A program made the translations under genes and the position numbers. Positions 1 through 11,285 of a stretch of 64,000 nt of DNA are shown here, piece after piece. The DNA lies in the NCBI GenBank assembly GCA_031763025.1, contig JASSKH010000041.1:620001-684000 (forward strand), written 5' to 3'. Every line of letters begins with the position of its first letter. Position 1 is the first letter of the stretch. The stretch is from Macrocystis pyrifera (taxonomy: Eukaryota; Sar; Phaeophyceae; Laminariales; Laminariaceae). The notes under the pieces are model-generated. The model did not search any database. It was not told the DNA's origin and saw only the letters and a list, made by a program, of their open reading frames with translations.

Positions 1-883
1 GGAGGTAAGCACGCTCTGTGCACTGCTGTGGGTATTGTTCTCTAGGCGGTGGTCCGTGCTCCGTCAACAACCCAAAAAAAATGTATGATGAGCCGGGGGG
101 AGAAAACAGAGAGCATGGCAATGTACCGATATACGTACGTACAAAATAAGGCCTCTTTACCGAAACCAGGGAAATCGTCTTATCCACTCCCGCCGAAAAA
201 AAAATTTTAAGCGCCTGCCACGCGCTTCAGAGTGCACGGATCGCGCCGAGACCTAGACCAATGTGTCCGGCAGGGCTTCCCGTGTCCGTGTAATTACTGG
301 TTTGCCTAAAAGTGCTCGTGCGAAGAGAAAAGTTGGCAAAAGTGCGAAAATTTGACAAATATACGTATACCTGGTACATATATTTTTTTTTATAAATTTT
401 GAAATACGTCAGCTGTGAGTTCGACTGATTAAATAGTTTATAATTTTTGAAATACGTCAGCTGTGAGTTCGACTGATTAAATAGTTGATACTCAACTTTG
501 CAAGCTGCGTAATACGCCTCGTCTATATTCCATTTTTACCTAATTTTACAAGTATTGTGATAAACCGAGCGCGCGTATTCTATATGTGATTCCTTGTCAA
601 AGATATAGGCCAGCGGCTCCCCTGGATGCTACCCGGGTCAACAGGACAATAAAAAAAAAACACAAAAAATACAAGCTGTGTGTGGTAATCAGCGGGGAAG
701 GTTTCCAGGATCTCCCCGAAGGCGTTCGTAAGAAGCGGCTTACACATAATCAACCGCGTCAGCCCGGAGCACCTCGTCATTTTGGTGCGTGAGTAGCATT
801 TTGCGTGCTCACACAGGAACGGTGCATCAGACTCGCGCGTAATACAGCAGCTGGGCGCACCCGCACCTGTTCACTCAATTGTC
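1..883. other. upstream region of ftsH, no gene seen
   Basis: No convincing coding sequence is visible. The stretch is AT-rich around 350-490 and holds a 48-bp tandem duplication there. It should contain the promoter and 5' UTR of the ftsH gene that starts at 884. The first bases could be a splice donor of a gene lying to the left, but nothing confirms this. Confidence 0.5.
390..486. repeat. 48-bp tandem duplication upstream of ftsH
   Basis: Two nearly identical head-to-tail copies of a unit containing GAAATACGTCAGCTGTGAGT followed by TTCGACTGATTAAATAGTT. The first GAAATACG begins at 401 and the second at 449. The copies differ by about one base in the A/T run. It lies about 400 bp before the ftsH start codon. 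Confidence 0.85.
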
Positions 884-3800
884 ATGGACTCCTCCACGAC
901 TATGCGCTCGATGAAGCTGAAGGCAGGGGCCCTTGCCATCCTGATGGCATCCAGCGAAGCCTTCATGGTGTCGAGCAACATCCGGATCGGCACAAGCGCA
1001 CCGTCGGCGTTCACTGGGCAACCAACAGCAGCGATCAGCGCGCAGTGCGCTGTGAGGCCCTTGCCGGTTGCACCAGCGATGGCGATGAAGGGAGACGGGT
1101 TCAACCCCGCAAACTCCCTCGCAGCGATGTTGGCAGCCGCCACCATCGCGTTTTCTTCGCCTGCTTTCGCGGTTGACGTACCGCCGCCCTCTCCCTTCGC
1201 GAACGCGGGCGGCCAGACTCCTCCTGCGATGATGCAGAAGCAGTCGGTGTCAACCGTCGAAGACATCCGCTATTCGGACTTCGTGAACGCTGTGGAGAAG
1301 GATGAGATCGAGAAGGTGTCGTTCTCGTACGATGGCAAGAAGCTTATTGCCGTGGACACAGACGGTGTACGCGTGAAGCTCGACTCCATCCCGAACGACC
1401 CAGAGCTTCTGACGATCCTGACGAAGCACAAGGTGGACGTGACCGTCATGCCTAACCAGACCAACCAGGGCGGCGGTGGCTTCGGTCAGCTGGGCTCCCT
1501 CATCTTCCCTGCCCTTCTGTTCGGCAGCTTGCTCTTCCTGTCTCGGAGGGGTGGTGGGCAGGGAGGAGGGGGCGGTATGGGGGGCGGCGGCATGCCAGGC
1601 GGGGGAAACCCGATGGAGATGACCAAGTCCAAAGGGAAGCTGGAGGTGAACCCGGATACTGGTGTTACCTTCGACCAGGTCGCTGGGTGTGACTCGGCCA
1701 AGTTCGAGCTGGAGGAGGTGGTCGACTTCCTCAAGAACCCTGACAAATACACCAAGGTAGGTGCCAAGATCCCCCGTGGCGTGATCCTCGAAGGGCCGCC
1801 CGGGACCGGTAAGACCCTTATTGCGCGGGCCGTGGCCGGCGAGGCGGGCGTCCCCTTCATCGCCACGTCCGGGTCCGAGTTCGTGGAGATGTTCGTCGGC
1901 GTTGGTGCCGCACGTGTGCGCGACTTGTTCGACAAGGCGAAGGAGAACTCGCCGTGCATCATCTTCATCGACGAGATCGATGCGGTCGGCCGGCAGCGCG
2001 GCAGCGGCATGGCTGGCGGAAACGACGAGCGCGAGCAGACCCTGAACCAGATGCTGGTGGAGATGGATGGCTTCGTCGGGAATCCTGGCGTGATCGTCAT
2101 GGCCGCTACCAACCGTATCGACATCCTCGACGATGCCCTGCTCCGCCCCGGGCGCTTCGACCGCAGGGTGCTCGTCGACCTGCCGAACAACACCGGGCGC
2201 GTCGCCATCCTCAAGGTGCATGCACGCGGGAAGCCCCTGGCCCCCGACGTAGACATCGAGGGTATCGCTCGTCGTACCCCCGGCTTCTCCGGCGCGCAGC
2301 TGAAGAACTTGCTGAACGAGGCTGCGATTTTTGCTGCACGCAAGAAACGCGCCATTCCCAGCATCGAGTGGGAAGACGTCGACGCCGCCGTGGACCGTCT
2401 GCTGGTCGGCCTCGAGAAGAAGGGCGCCCGCGTGAACGAGGACATGCGTAACATCGTGGCCTTCCACGAGTCGGGACACGCCATTGTGGGAGCTCTGATG
2501 CCCGACTACGACACTGTGCAGAAGGTGACGATCGTGCCCCGGACCAACGGAGCAGGTGGGTTGACGTTCTTCTCGCCTTCCGAGGAGCGCTTGGAGTGCG
2601 GGCTGTACTCGAAGGTGTACATGGAGTCTCAGCTGGCAGTGGCCCTTGGGGGGCGCTTGGCTGAGGAGATCATTTACGGCGAGGACCAGGTGAGCCTCAT
2701 GGTTTTTATAGGTTTATTGTGTACAAGTAGGTACGTAGGCTGCTGCTGCTGCTTTAAACTGGGTGTGCCAATAGTGCAAGAGGGGGGTGTTTCCCGTCAG
2801 ACGCAGTTAGCCACTATTAATATCAGGTAGGTAATACTGTATTATTATTAATAGTGGTTCTGGTATATACTGACACTGCAATATTATTCATAGTACGTAC
2901 TAGGGGTACCAGGCACTATGATATGCACTTGTTGATGAACCAGGTATCTGGTCGTAGCGACATCAAGTTTGGAGGCTTCGTGTCATGTGGTGTGTGCCCC
3001 TTGTGGTTCGATGCTTTGGATTCCCTTCAGGAATCATGATACTCCAAGTACATAACGCATGTTTCGAATCACGAGTATTTCAAGCTATGATACTGCTGTA
3101 CAGCAGTAAAGCCTTGGTATTGTACGGGGCTTCGGGTTTTTCGACGTCAGTCTTGTACCAGACGCCAGGAAGTGTTTTTTGTTCAATATCTGGTACAGCA
3201 GTACAGGGAATGCTTGCTCTGTTCCGTCGCCCCGAATTCAGAAAATAAATAACTACAAGGCGCTTCGCTCCGCGGGTGGCCTACGCCGCCCGCTACGCTC
3301 GCTCAGGAAGGAAAACTACATCAAATTATGCGAAACGGACAGAGATCCATGATTGAATATAGTTTTTTTTTTATCACTGTAGTTGCAAACTGGTGACTTG
3401 ATGATGCCAAGAGTCCCGCCGCCATGCTTCGGGAGAAAGCAGCTCGGACGCCACATATGCTTCACGTCGCGGGCGGTTCGCTCACATGCCGTACGTACGT
3501 ATATATCCCAGGTACGTGCGTAGGATACTTATTTTCTTATTTTGAGGAACTGGTGTATGTACGAAAGAGAAAGCACAGCACGGCACAGCAGCAGCACCGC
3601 AAAAACAATGAAAATTAAACCGACTTTCGGAGAGAAGAAAAATCCCTGTCCCCTCTCGTGTAGTAATTTCCTGCCTGATTGGAACACCTTACACGGGTCT
3701 AAAAGAAGAAATGAAAATAATTAACAGCCGAGCTTCTCTCTCAGCCTCGTACGCCGCCCGCCCCTCTCGCGACCACCTCGCAACCGATTCGTTCCGGGTA

Positions 3801-6800
3801 ATGCTTTCCTCCCTCTCTGCCACAGTAGCCCCCTCGCCTGCCTCGCATGAAGCCCGGTGCTCACCCTGGCCCTCGTTCGCCAGCTCGACAAAGTTGGTGC
3901 TCAGGCTGAGTCGCTCTCTCTGTGATTTTTAGTTTTGTCGCAAAAATAAGCACCGTCTGAATTTTATTTTGCATATCAAAATGACCCTTATATACATGTA
4001 CAACCGGAACCACACCAGGAGGCCAGACAGTGCCCATTCATGCTTTCCTCGTGTCTCGATTCACACGCGACGCCTAGCCACGAAAACGGCGACCGCGCTC
4101 CTTTCAGACCCCCCTCTACCCGCCAGCACTCGCTGATACCCGCGACGGCGCCGGGCTCGCCCGCGGTGCATTGCTCCAAGTACACGCACGCACACGAAGC
4201 GAAAGAAGAAAAAAGAAGAAAAAAACCGAAAGTGCCGAGGGAAAAATGGAGAAAACAAACACCCGCTGGAAAGGTCCGGCAAGTAATAAAAGGAGGCGAT
4301 TCCCAAGTGGGAGCTCTGAGAGGCCAGGGATGTACCAACCGAGCACGCTTAGAGAGTGGTATATATCAGTAGTTCTATATTTTGTACGTGCAGTGCTGTG
4401 TTTTGTGTCGAGACGATATCCGACGGTGTGCGGCATGAAGGAAAACTCTCGTCGTCCATCGCTCATAAAAATCCCCGGCAGGACAGAGAGAGAGTGTCTC
4501 TCCGAATGTTTTACGTGCACAAGTACCTGTAATACAGTATGTGTGTAAGTTTTACAAGGCGCTTCGCTCCGATGGCGGTCGCCGCCCGCTACGCTCAGAA
4601 AAGAAGGAAAAGTACATCGAATTATGCGAAGCGGACAGAAATCCATGACTGAATGTTGTTTTTTTCATGACTGTAGTTGCAAACATGCGACTTGGTAATG
4701 CCAAGAGTCACGCCGCCATGCTCAAGGAGAACACAGCTAGGACGCCATATATGCTTCGCGTCGCGGGCGGTTTTCCGCTACGCTCGCTCACATGTCTTCA
4801 CATACAATACGCACATACCCCAGGCAGGTTACTTATTTTCTTCTTTCGATATGCTCTGTGCCTGTATTCGTATGTACGAAAGATGAAGCACGGCAGAGCA
4901 ACGATAATGAAAAGGAAACCGAAAAATTCTGCCAAAAAGGAAAAAAAATCCCCGTCCCCTTTTGTATAATAATTTACTACCGGATTGGAACACCTTACAC
5001 CAGTCAAAAAGAAATAATCAAACAGCAGAGCTTCTCTCTCAGCCTCGTACGCCGCACGCCCCTCTCGCGACCATCTCGCCACCGATTCAGTCTGGGTAAA
5101 GCTTTCCTCCCTCCCTTCCACAGTGAGCCCCGTCGCCCGCCTCGCGTGAAGCCCGGTGCCCACCGTGCACCTTGAGGCAAGGTCGACAATGTTGGTGCTT
5201 ATTCGGGGTACCTCCCTCTTTTGTGACTTTCAGCCCGGTCGCAAAAATAGGCACCGCTTGAATATTATCTTACAATCCCGAACGACCCTTAAATTCTCGT
5301 ATGTACTCTAAAAAAAAAATCACAAATGGAGGCCAGACAGAGCCTATTGATGCATCCCTCGTGTCTCGAGGCACACGCGAGCCTAGGCACGAAAGCGGCG
5401 ACCGCCCTCCTTGCAACTCCCCCTCTATCCGCCAGCATGCGCTGACACCCGCGTCGGTGCCGGGTTCGCCCGCGCAACCGTGCTCGGAGTACACGCACGC
5501 ACACGTAACGAAAGAAGAAAAAAGGAAAGAAGGACTGAAAGTACGACGAGAATGGAGAAAACAAAGACCCGCTGGAAAGGTCCGGCAAGTAATAAAATGA
5601 GACGATTTCCAAGTGGAAGCTCTGAGAGGCCAGGGATGTACCAACCGAACACGCCCAGAGATCGAGATATCTATAAGTAGTTCTATACCGTAAGTAGCGT
5701 TTAGCGTTTGTTTTTCAAGGTCTTGCGTTGTACGATGTTGTTCGCTCAGACGTCTCGTACATCTGTACCGTGTATCAATATCATACCTGGTAACACGCAA
5801 GGGTTAGGGTTATATAGACAACACACCCCCTCCGATATTCCGATATTTCCAAGCTGATTTTATTGACAGCGGGGAGAGTGCAGACGCCGAGCGACGGGAG
5901 CGATGCATGGAAAGATGCATCTATTGCCCATATTGTGGAAATATCTCGACGAGATTCTGGTTGTTTATGCCCCTATGGTTTTGGGGATAATCGGCTCCGA
6001 AATGCATCCCACGGGATGTGAACGTGCGTGTTGGACAGCAATATTACGAAGGAGGTAAACAAGTCACTTGTCAATAGTGTGCCGAGATGTTGGCCAAGCC
6101 TAAACAAACGTTGCTGCTGCTGTATCTCAGCTGTTCCCTGGATTGTCGGCACGCGAGCGCACATCCCGTCCTCTTGTCGGCTATTGACTCACCGACATTC
6201 GTTCGGCCCTTGCCTGCATACGTTGTACTTATATAATATATTGGGTAATTTTGAACTCTTTCCTATTGGGATCCGGAGATGGCCACCAAAAACATGACAT
6301 GTTTCACCTCATCATCCGCCTGTTCAGGGTTTAACTGCGCAGCAGTTGTAGTATCAAGCTGTGTCCGTGCTGTGCAGCTCCTTGGTTTGTAGTAGCTCAG
6401 TTACAAAAATATTGCCACCAGCCAAGCGGTGACCGATGCTGTTATCGCCACTTTTTCTCATTATTCTCCTCATAAGTTCGATGCTACTGTTGTAGTACAG
6501 TTGTATATCATGTTACTGTAGTATCACCAGCTGAGGTCGCTTATCTTCTGCTGTACGAGTACGTACCTCGGAGTGCGACGCTTTGCGTGATGTTGTCACC
6601 ACTCTGTAGTGTGTAGCGCTGTATTTGAATCATGGTGGGAATATTTCTCGTAGCTCGCACGTGGGAGACGCGCTGAGAGCTACTCGTACCTTCGCTTTGT
6701 TTTTCACCAGGCAAAACTGATTACCCTCCACTAGATATTGGCTGAAGGTTTGATTGAACACTCTCCATCCACTTTATTGTACGTTTTCTGATATACATTT

Positions 6801-7961
6801 AAGCCCTCGCAAGACTTGCTTCTATTAATAGCAGGAATATTGGGGTCAAACGAGGCAAGGGTGTCTTTCTTGCGCAAACGTAACGCACGGTATGCCCCTC
6901 GATTATATTGTAGGCCTACCGTCTGAATGTTGCTCGGCTGTCCGAAGCAGTCCTCGAGAGAGGGTTTGATGGGATCCAATTGCTTGTCAACTGCAAAGAG
7001 CATCACTTTGCCCAGCGCGAGCCGTTTACCGCTCAGAAGTTTCCCTGTTGCAACGCTTGTAGCGCCGGCGTTCTCGGAATACCAGTATTGAAATATGCAC
7101 AACATTTTACTACGGCATTTGATACTGGTATACGATGAAGTAGTCGACATTTATATTGCGTGGAATACTTGTGGGCTCAGCATGGACTACGAGCACGTTT
7201 GGCTGGTTTTTGCTGATGTTGACGCGACACGAGACTTTTGATACTGCCACGCGCATGCTTTTAGTTTCAAACTGATAATCGTGCCCAAGACCGCCGCGAT
7301 CCATGACCGCGCACCATCTATACTTGAACATCCACTCCACTCACCTTTCCTGTCGAGTTGGTTGTTCTCCGTTGCTCAGCCTTTTCCCTAACAATCGACC
7401 CACTACTCGTGGACCTTGCTTACCATACCACGCTTCCCCCCTTGTCCCCTATTTTTCCCTTTCTTGTCCCCTCCCTTGAACCCTTGCTCCCCATTCCTCT
7501 CCGTTTCCCCTTCTTGTCCTCTCCATTCTCCTTTTCGAACTTGCCTCTTTTGCCAGGTAACCACTGGCGCGTCGAACGACTTCCAGCAGGTGGCCAACAT
7601 TGCTTTCCAGATGGTGACACAGTGGGGTATGAGCGAGGAGATCGGCCCCTTCGTGGTCAACATGGGGATGCAGGGGCAGGAGGGCGACCAGTGGGGGCCG
7701 ACCATGAACGTTAGGGTCAACATGGAGGTGGAGCGATTGGTGAACCAGGCTTACTTCCGCGCGAAGAAGATCCTCACGGAGAACCGCGCTCTGCTTGACG
7801 TGCTCGCAGAGAAGCTGTTGGAGCAAGACACGGTCACGTCCGAAGAGCTGTCGTTGATGATTGCGGAAAACGCGGTCGAGACGGCGCCGTACGAGACGTA
7901 CGACGGCCCCGCCGACAAGACGAAGCTTCCCTTCCAGAAGCCGGTGTCTGACTACTTCTAA
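884..7961 (+). CDS. ftsH: plastid (thylakoid) ATP-dependent zinc metalloprotease FtsH
   Basis: Two exons, 884-2689 and 7557-7961, joined in phase 0 (CAG|GTGAGC ... TTTTGCCAG|GTAACC), giving 736 aa. FtsH is a membrane-anchored AAA+ hexamer that degrades damaged thylakoid proteins such as photosystem II D1. Residues 10-27 form a signal peptide ending in SEAF, an ASAF-like plastid entry motif. Around 75-98 a hydrophobic stretch ending AFA|VD resembles a thylakoid transfer signal. A membrane segment lies near 200-220 and is followed by a Gly-rich linker. Walker A is GPPGTGKT (about 304), Walker B IIFIDEID (about 360), and the zinc site is HESGH (about 528). The C-terminal exon begins [12 protein letters not shown], typical of plant and cyanobacterial FtsH. 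The start ATG gives a complete two-part presequence. Length and motifs are full, so the gene appears intact. Confidence 0.95.
3253..4375 (+). repeat. 1.1-kb dispersed repeat, copy A
   Basis: Begins CTACAAGGCGCTTCGCTCC and ends AGTAGTTC. It shares its whole length with copy B (4552) and, inverted, with copy C (46265). The first 60 bases contain GC-rich blocks of the type CGCTTCGCTCC / CCCGCTACGCTCG. No long conserved ORF is shared by the copies, so it looks like a non-autonomous mobile element. No target duplication is evident for this copy. Confidence 0.8.
4552..5683 (+). repeat. 1.1-kb dispersed repeat, copy B
   Basis: Second direct copy in the ftsH intron, about 175 bp after copy A. It has the same ends (TTACAAGGCGCTTCGCTCC ... 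AGTAGTTC) and the same internal order of blocks, with scattered substitutions and small indels. It belongs to the same family as the inverted copy at 46265-47374. Confidence 0.8.
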
Positions 7962-10900
7962 ACGGAAGTGGTTTTGTCGAGGGGAGAGGGGGGGGGGGTG
8001 AGGGGGGCATCGGTTATTTTTTGTGCGCGTATCGGTTGTTGCATGTAGTGACTTACGGCGAAATCGCGGTAGAGGAGCGGAGAAAGGGCGACAGATTGTC
8101 GGTGACGGTGTGAATTTTTCCCCTGTCCTGAGTGTACCAGGGTCATGGTGTACGTCACTGGAGATGAAAGATCGTTGATTTTTTGCGTGATAATTCGTTG
8201 TCGGGCAAGATGGCGACCCTAAAATGACTTGACGTTGGCGTGTGTGACGGCTAGGTCCTGGAGTGGTTGGTGCTCGGGACACGTAGTCAAGTAGCGTCGA
8301 CGCTACAATAATAGCGGTAATGAAGGGCAAAGGATGACTGGAGCATGTTAATATTATCGCACCGTCAGCTGCAACGTACTCATGAATTGAGCCACCCACG
8401 CCCGAAGGCGATTCTGCGCAATGATGATGCTCCCCTCTGTATCAGTTCTGGGTTGGTACAGCGAGGAGTCTCGTAGCCACGCATCAATGAACCACCAGGG
8501 CTGTTTAGTTTAATGAATCGCTGATTCTGTTGATTGTATTACTCGCGCTCGCTCGTCAAACCAAGGCGTCCTATCGTGCTGGCGTGGCTCATCTGCTGTG
8601 CGTGAAAGAAGATTATTTTTCGCGTTCCGCTCAGACACGTTTCGTTCTTGTTAGTTGATCATGCGCGTTTGTAGTTGAACTTTTCTCTCCTCGCGTATAT
8701 GTGTGTCACACGTTACTCCCGTTTCCACCAGGTTGACTATTAATAGTACCATTGTACCAAGTACACGTCCGATTTGAAGAACCGGTTCACATGAACGCGA
8801 GCAATGTGGTACTTTCAGTGATTAACATTGCACTCTTGATGAAAAACGCGCTCTATTTTCTCTCATGGAAAGAGTATGTTCGAGGACTACCATACTACTA
8901 GTAACATGAGACGGATATAAGGGTTTTGAAGCGGTCGGTCGCTTTGTGAAGATTGCTGACACATACTTTCTTTACACGAACGTCTAGAACGGGAGTTGTG
9001 TGGCGATATTTTGCCAGATACCGACACCCACAAACTGTCCCGCGCACGGCCTCCTTGTAGACTAGAAGTTGACCAAAAACCAGAAAGACGGTTACAAAAT
9101 ACCTGGTACAAATTACCTGGTATCTGAGATGGCAACGTAAACAGAGTCACACGGCAGGTTGCAGAGACGAATACCTCCGAGCATTTGCTTTGTACATGAG
9201 TGCATACAAGCTGGTTTAAGTTGAACGCCGGAAAGTTATTCCCCGGCCAAAGTCTACGCCGTTCTTTCGAGTCTAACCGTGAAATTCCGCATGTCTTCCA
9301 TGAGTTTTTATGAACACCTCATAAAGCAGCCTCAAGTTTTCCTTTTTTTCTTCGTACGTCTGAGGTTTGGTTATTCGACTTTTTTTTTTTTGGCGAGTTT
9401 AGATCACCTTAGACCAATCATTTTCGGCGAAAAAAACGCAGGTCAGTGTTCGGGAAGGACATGAATTGAGGCGTTCTACGATAGAGGTTCACCCTAAATT
9501 TGCTGACGCTCCTCACTTACGGAGCTCCATACCTCCGCCGAAACTACTTCCACCAAAAATCCAATTGCATCCCGATGAATAATCCCGTGGCCCAACGCCA
9601 TTTTTCGAAACGATATTGGTATTCCAACGATTTTGGATTAAGGAACCCCGTCATTCAGAAAACATTGACGGAAGTGTGCTACCTCTATCGTAGAACGCGT
9701 CAATAACATTTCAGGGCTTATCTCTACAAAACTGCGTGGACCTTTGAACATTTGCACGTAAAATGTGCAGAAAAAAGGCATTGCCTCGTAATTACTCAGT
9801 TCTAGTATACGATCGTTTTTTTGCGATGTATTTCGCGTACTAACGAACATCTATATACGCAGGTCAGATATCGATTGTTCGCACGAATTTTGTACTTACC
9901 TGGGAGTACCTGGAACCGGGCACTTCAGAATAAAAAAAGAATGGGTTCGTCCCATGGAAACGCCTAGTATTGTCCGTACGTAAGGCTGTACTCAAGGCGC
10001 GTGATTGGTCGGGGACACATTTTCGCCACTAGCGCCAGCCCTGGTAACTCAACTGAAAAAACGGCTGTCACCTTCCGCTGTTGATGACGGTCAGTATCAT
10101 ACGAAACATGTTCCATTCGAGTAGAATGCCGCTGCCGGCATTGGGTGTGGGAGAGAATTTTCGTCTTCTAACCTGAACCAGGTCGTACAAGAAGCCAAGA
10201 ATCCCAACTTGACATCCCGGAAATTCGTTGTTTTCAACACGGACGATTGACGATTCCCTTCAGTCACTTCTAGCTCTACGCAAAGAAATATGTCACCCTT
10301 CGTCCCGGAATGGCTACAAAATGAAGGCAAAGAAAAAAACACAAGCATGAAGGAATTACGTACACCACGAGTTATGAACTGGAGGGCGTTTCTGCTCAAT
10401 CGGATTGCAGCGTATATATAACGAGTTTAGACTGCTGGAGTACCTGCGGTATTGCTTTCACCCCGTTCGTGGTAAGGCTGACTCACGGAAGAGGCGGTCT
10501 GCGTACGCTTGCCGCGATCCCAAGAAGCGACCGTGCTTCTACTCTGGTGTGATAAACGGCATTCATCACACAATTCGCAAGACGAAGAGTGTGTAATAAA
10601 AAAAATGAGCGACAGGCTCGCATTGACGAACGAACGTTGAAAAACAAAGACGCGGATTTCAAGGTACCGTCGTAAGAAACATGAGCCGCCATCTCATCTT
10701 CGTCTCCTAATGGTGGGAATCAGCAGACTGTTAATGGTGCCGTGAAAAGTGCAGGCGACCCAGCCCGGTCCGGACCTTCACTCACCCTTGAGCTACTGCA
10801 AAACGACCCTTCGTATTCCAGGCTGCTTGTCCCCAAATGTACGCGCAGTTCTCGTACTGCAAAAAATAAACTTGATGCTAAAGATAATGAAATGCTATTT

Positions 10901-11285
10901 CCAAGTAGTCTGTCGCCGAGACGTGGGTGCAATCTTGAAGGGGTACTATGAATACTCCTCGACGGGATAGACAGCACTACCGCTTTATCGTAACTTAAGC
11001 GACTCCTGTAAGTGTGTCTCTTTGCCTGCTAAATTCGAAGGCCTCCGCCTGACGCCGGACAAGATTCACAGCCTCGTCGTCACTGAATTTCAGCAACTTA
11101 GTCTGGCGCGACTAGTGTGGCTGTTTCCGCTATCTTGCTTCCAGGGCGTCTGGCGCGCAACATTGCTCAAGGGCACAAAAACACAACCGTGCCAGCATGC
11201 GCGAATCGCGAACAGTCTTTCTTGCTGCCGAAACCTTAGGTAATCCTGCAGCTTACTCCGGTTCCCACAAGAGCCACACTATTTC
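7962..11285. other. 3.3-kb spacer between convergent ftsH and larC
   Basis: Both flanking genes end toward this stretch, so it holds their 3' UTRs and terminators. Short ORFs here show no family motif. The only structured item noted is an inverted-repeat element at 9466-9703. A G-run at 7986-8008 lies just after the ftsH stop. Confidence 0.6.
9466..9703. mobile_element. MITE-like element with 24-bp terminal inverted repeats
   Basis: The left end reads TTGAGGCGTTCTACGATAGA and the right end, reverse-complemented, TTGACGCGTTCTACGATAGA. Both continue GGT. The element is 238 bp long with no coding capacity, as expected for a miniature inverted-repeat transposon. No clear target-site duplication was recognised. 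Confidence 0.7.

Larger units (their letters stand above)
2690..7556 (+). other. 4.9-kb intron of ftsH
   Basis: This intron separates the exon carrying the ATPase and zinc motifs from the C-terminal exon. It begins GTGAGC and ends after a long C/T-rich tract with TTTTGCCAG. It holds two direct copies of a 1.1-kb dispersed repeat (3253-4375 and 4552-5683). The rest (5700-7500) shows no coding pattern that I can support. Confidence 0.85.

Noticed and set aside
1..20. Possible splice donor GGAG|GTAAGC at the left edge
   Set aside because: No upstream sequence is available to show an exon.
1250..2484. Long minus-strand ORFs opposite ftsH
   Set aside because: Shadow frames of a GC-rich conserved exon; the + frame has all FtsH motifs.
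5798..5815. GGGTTAGGGTT, telomere-like
   Set aside because: Only two units, no array; chance or part of intron sequence.
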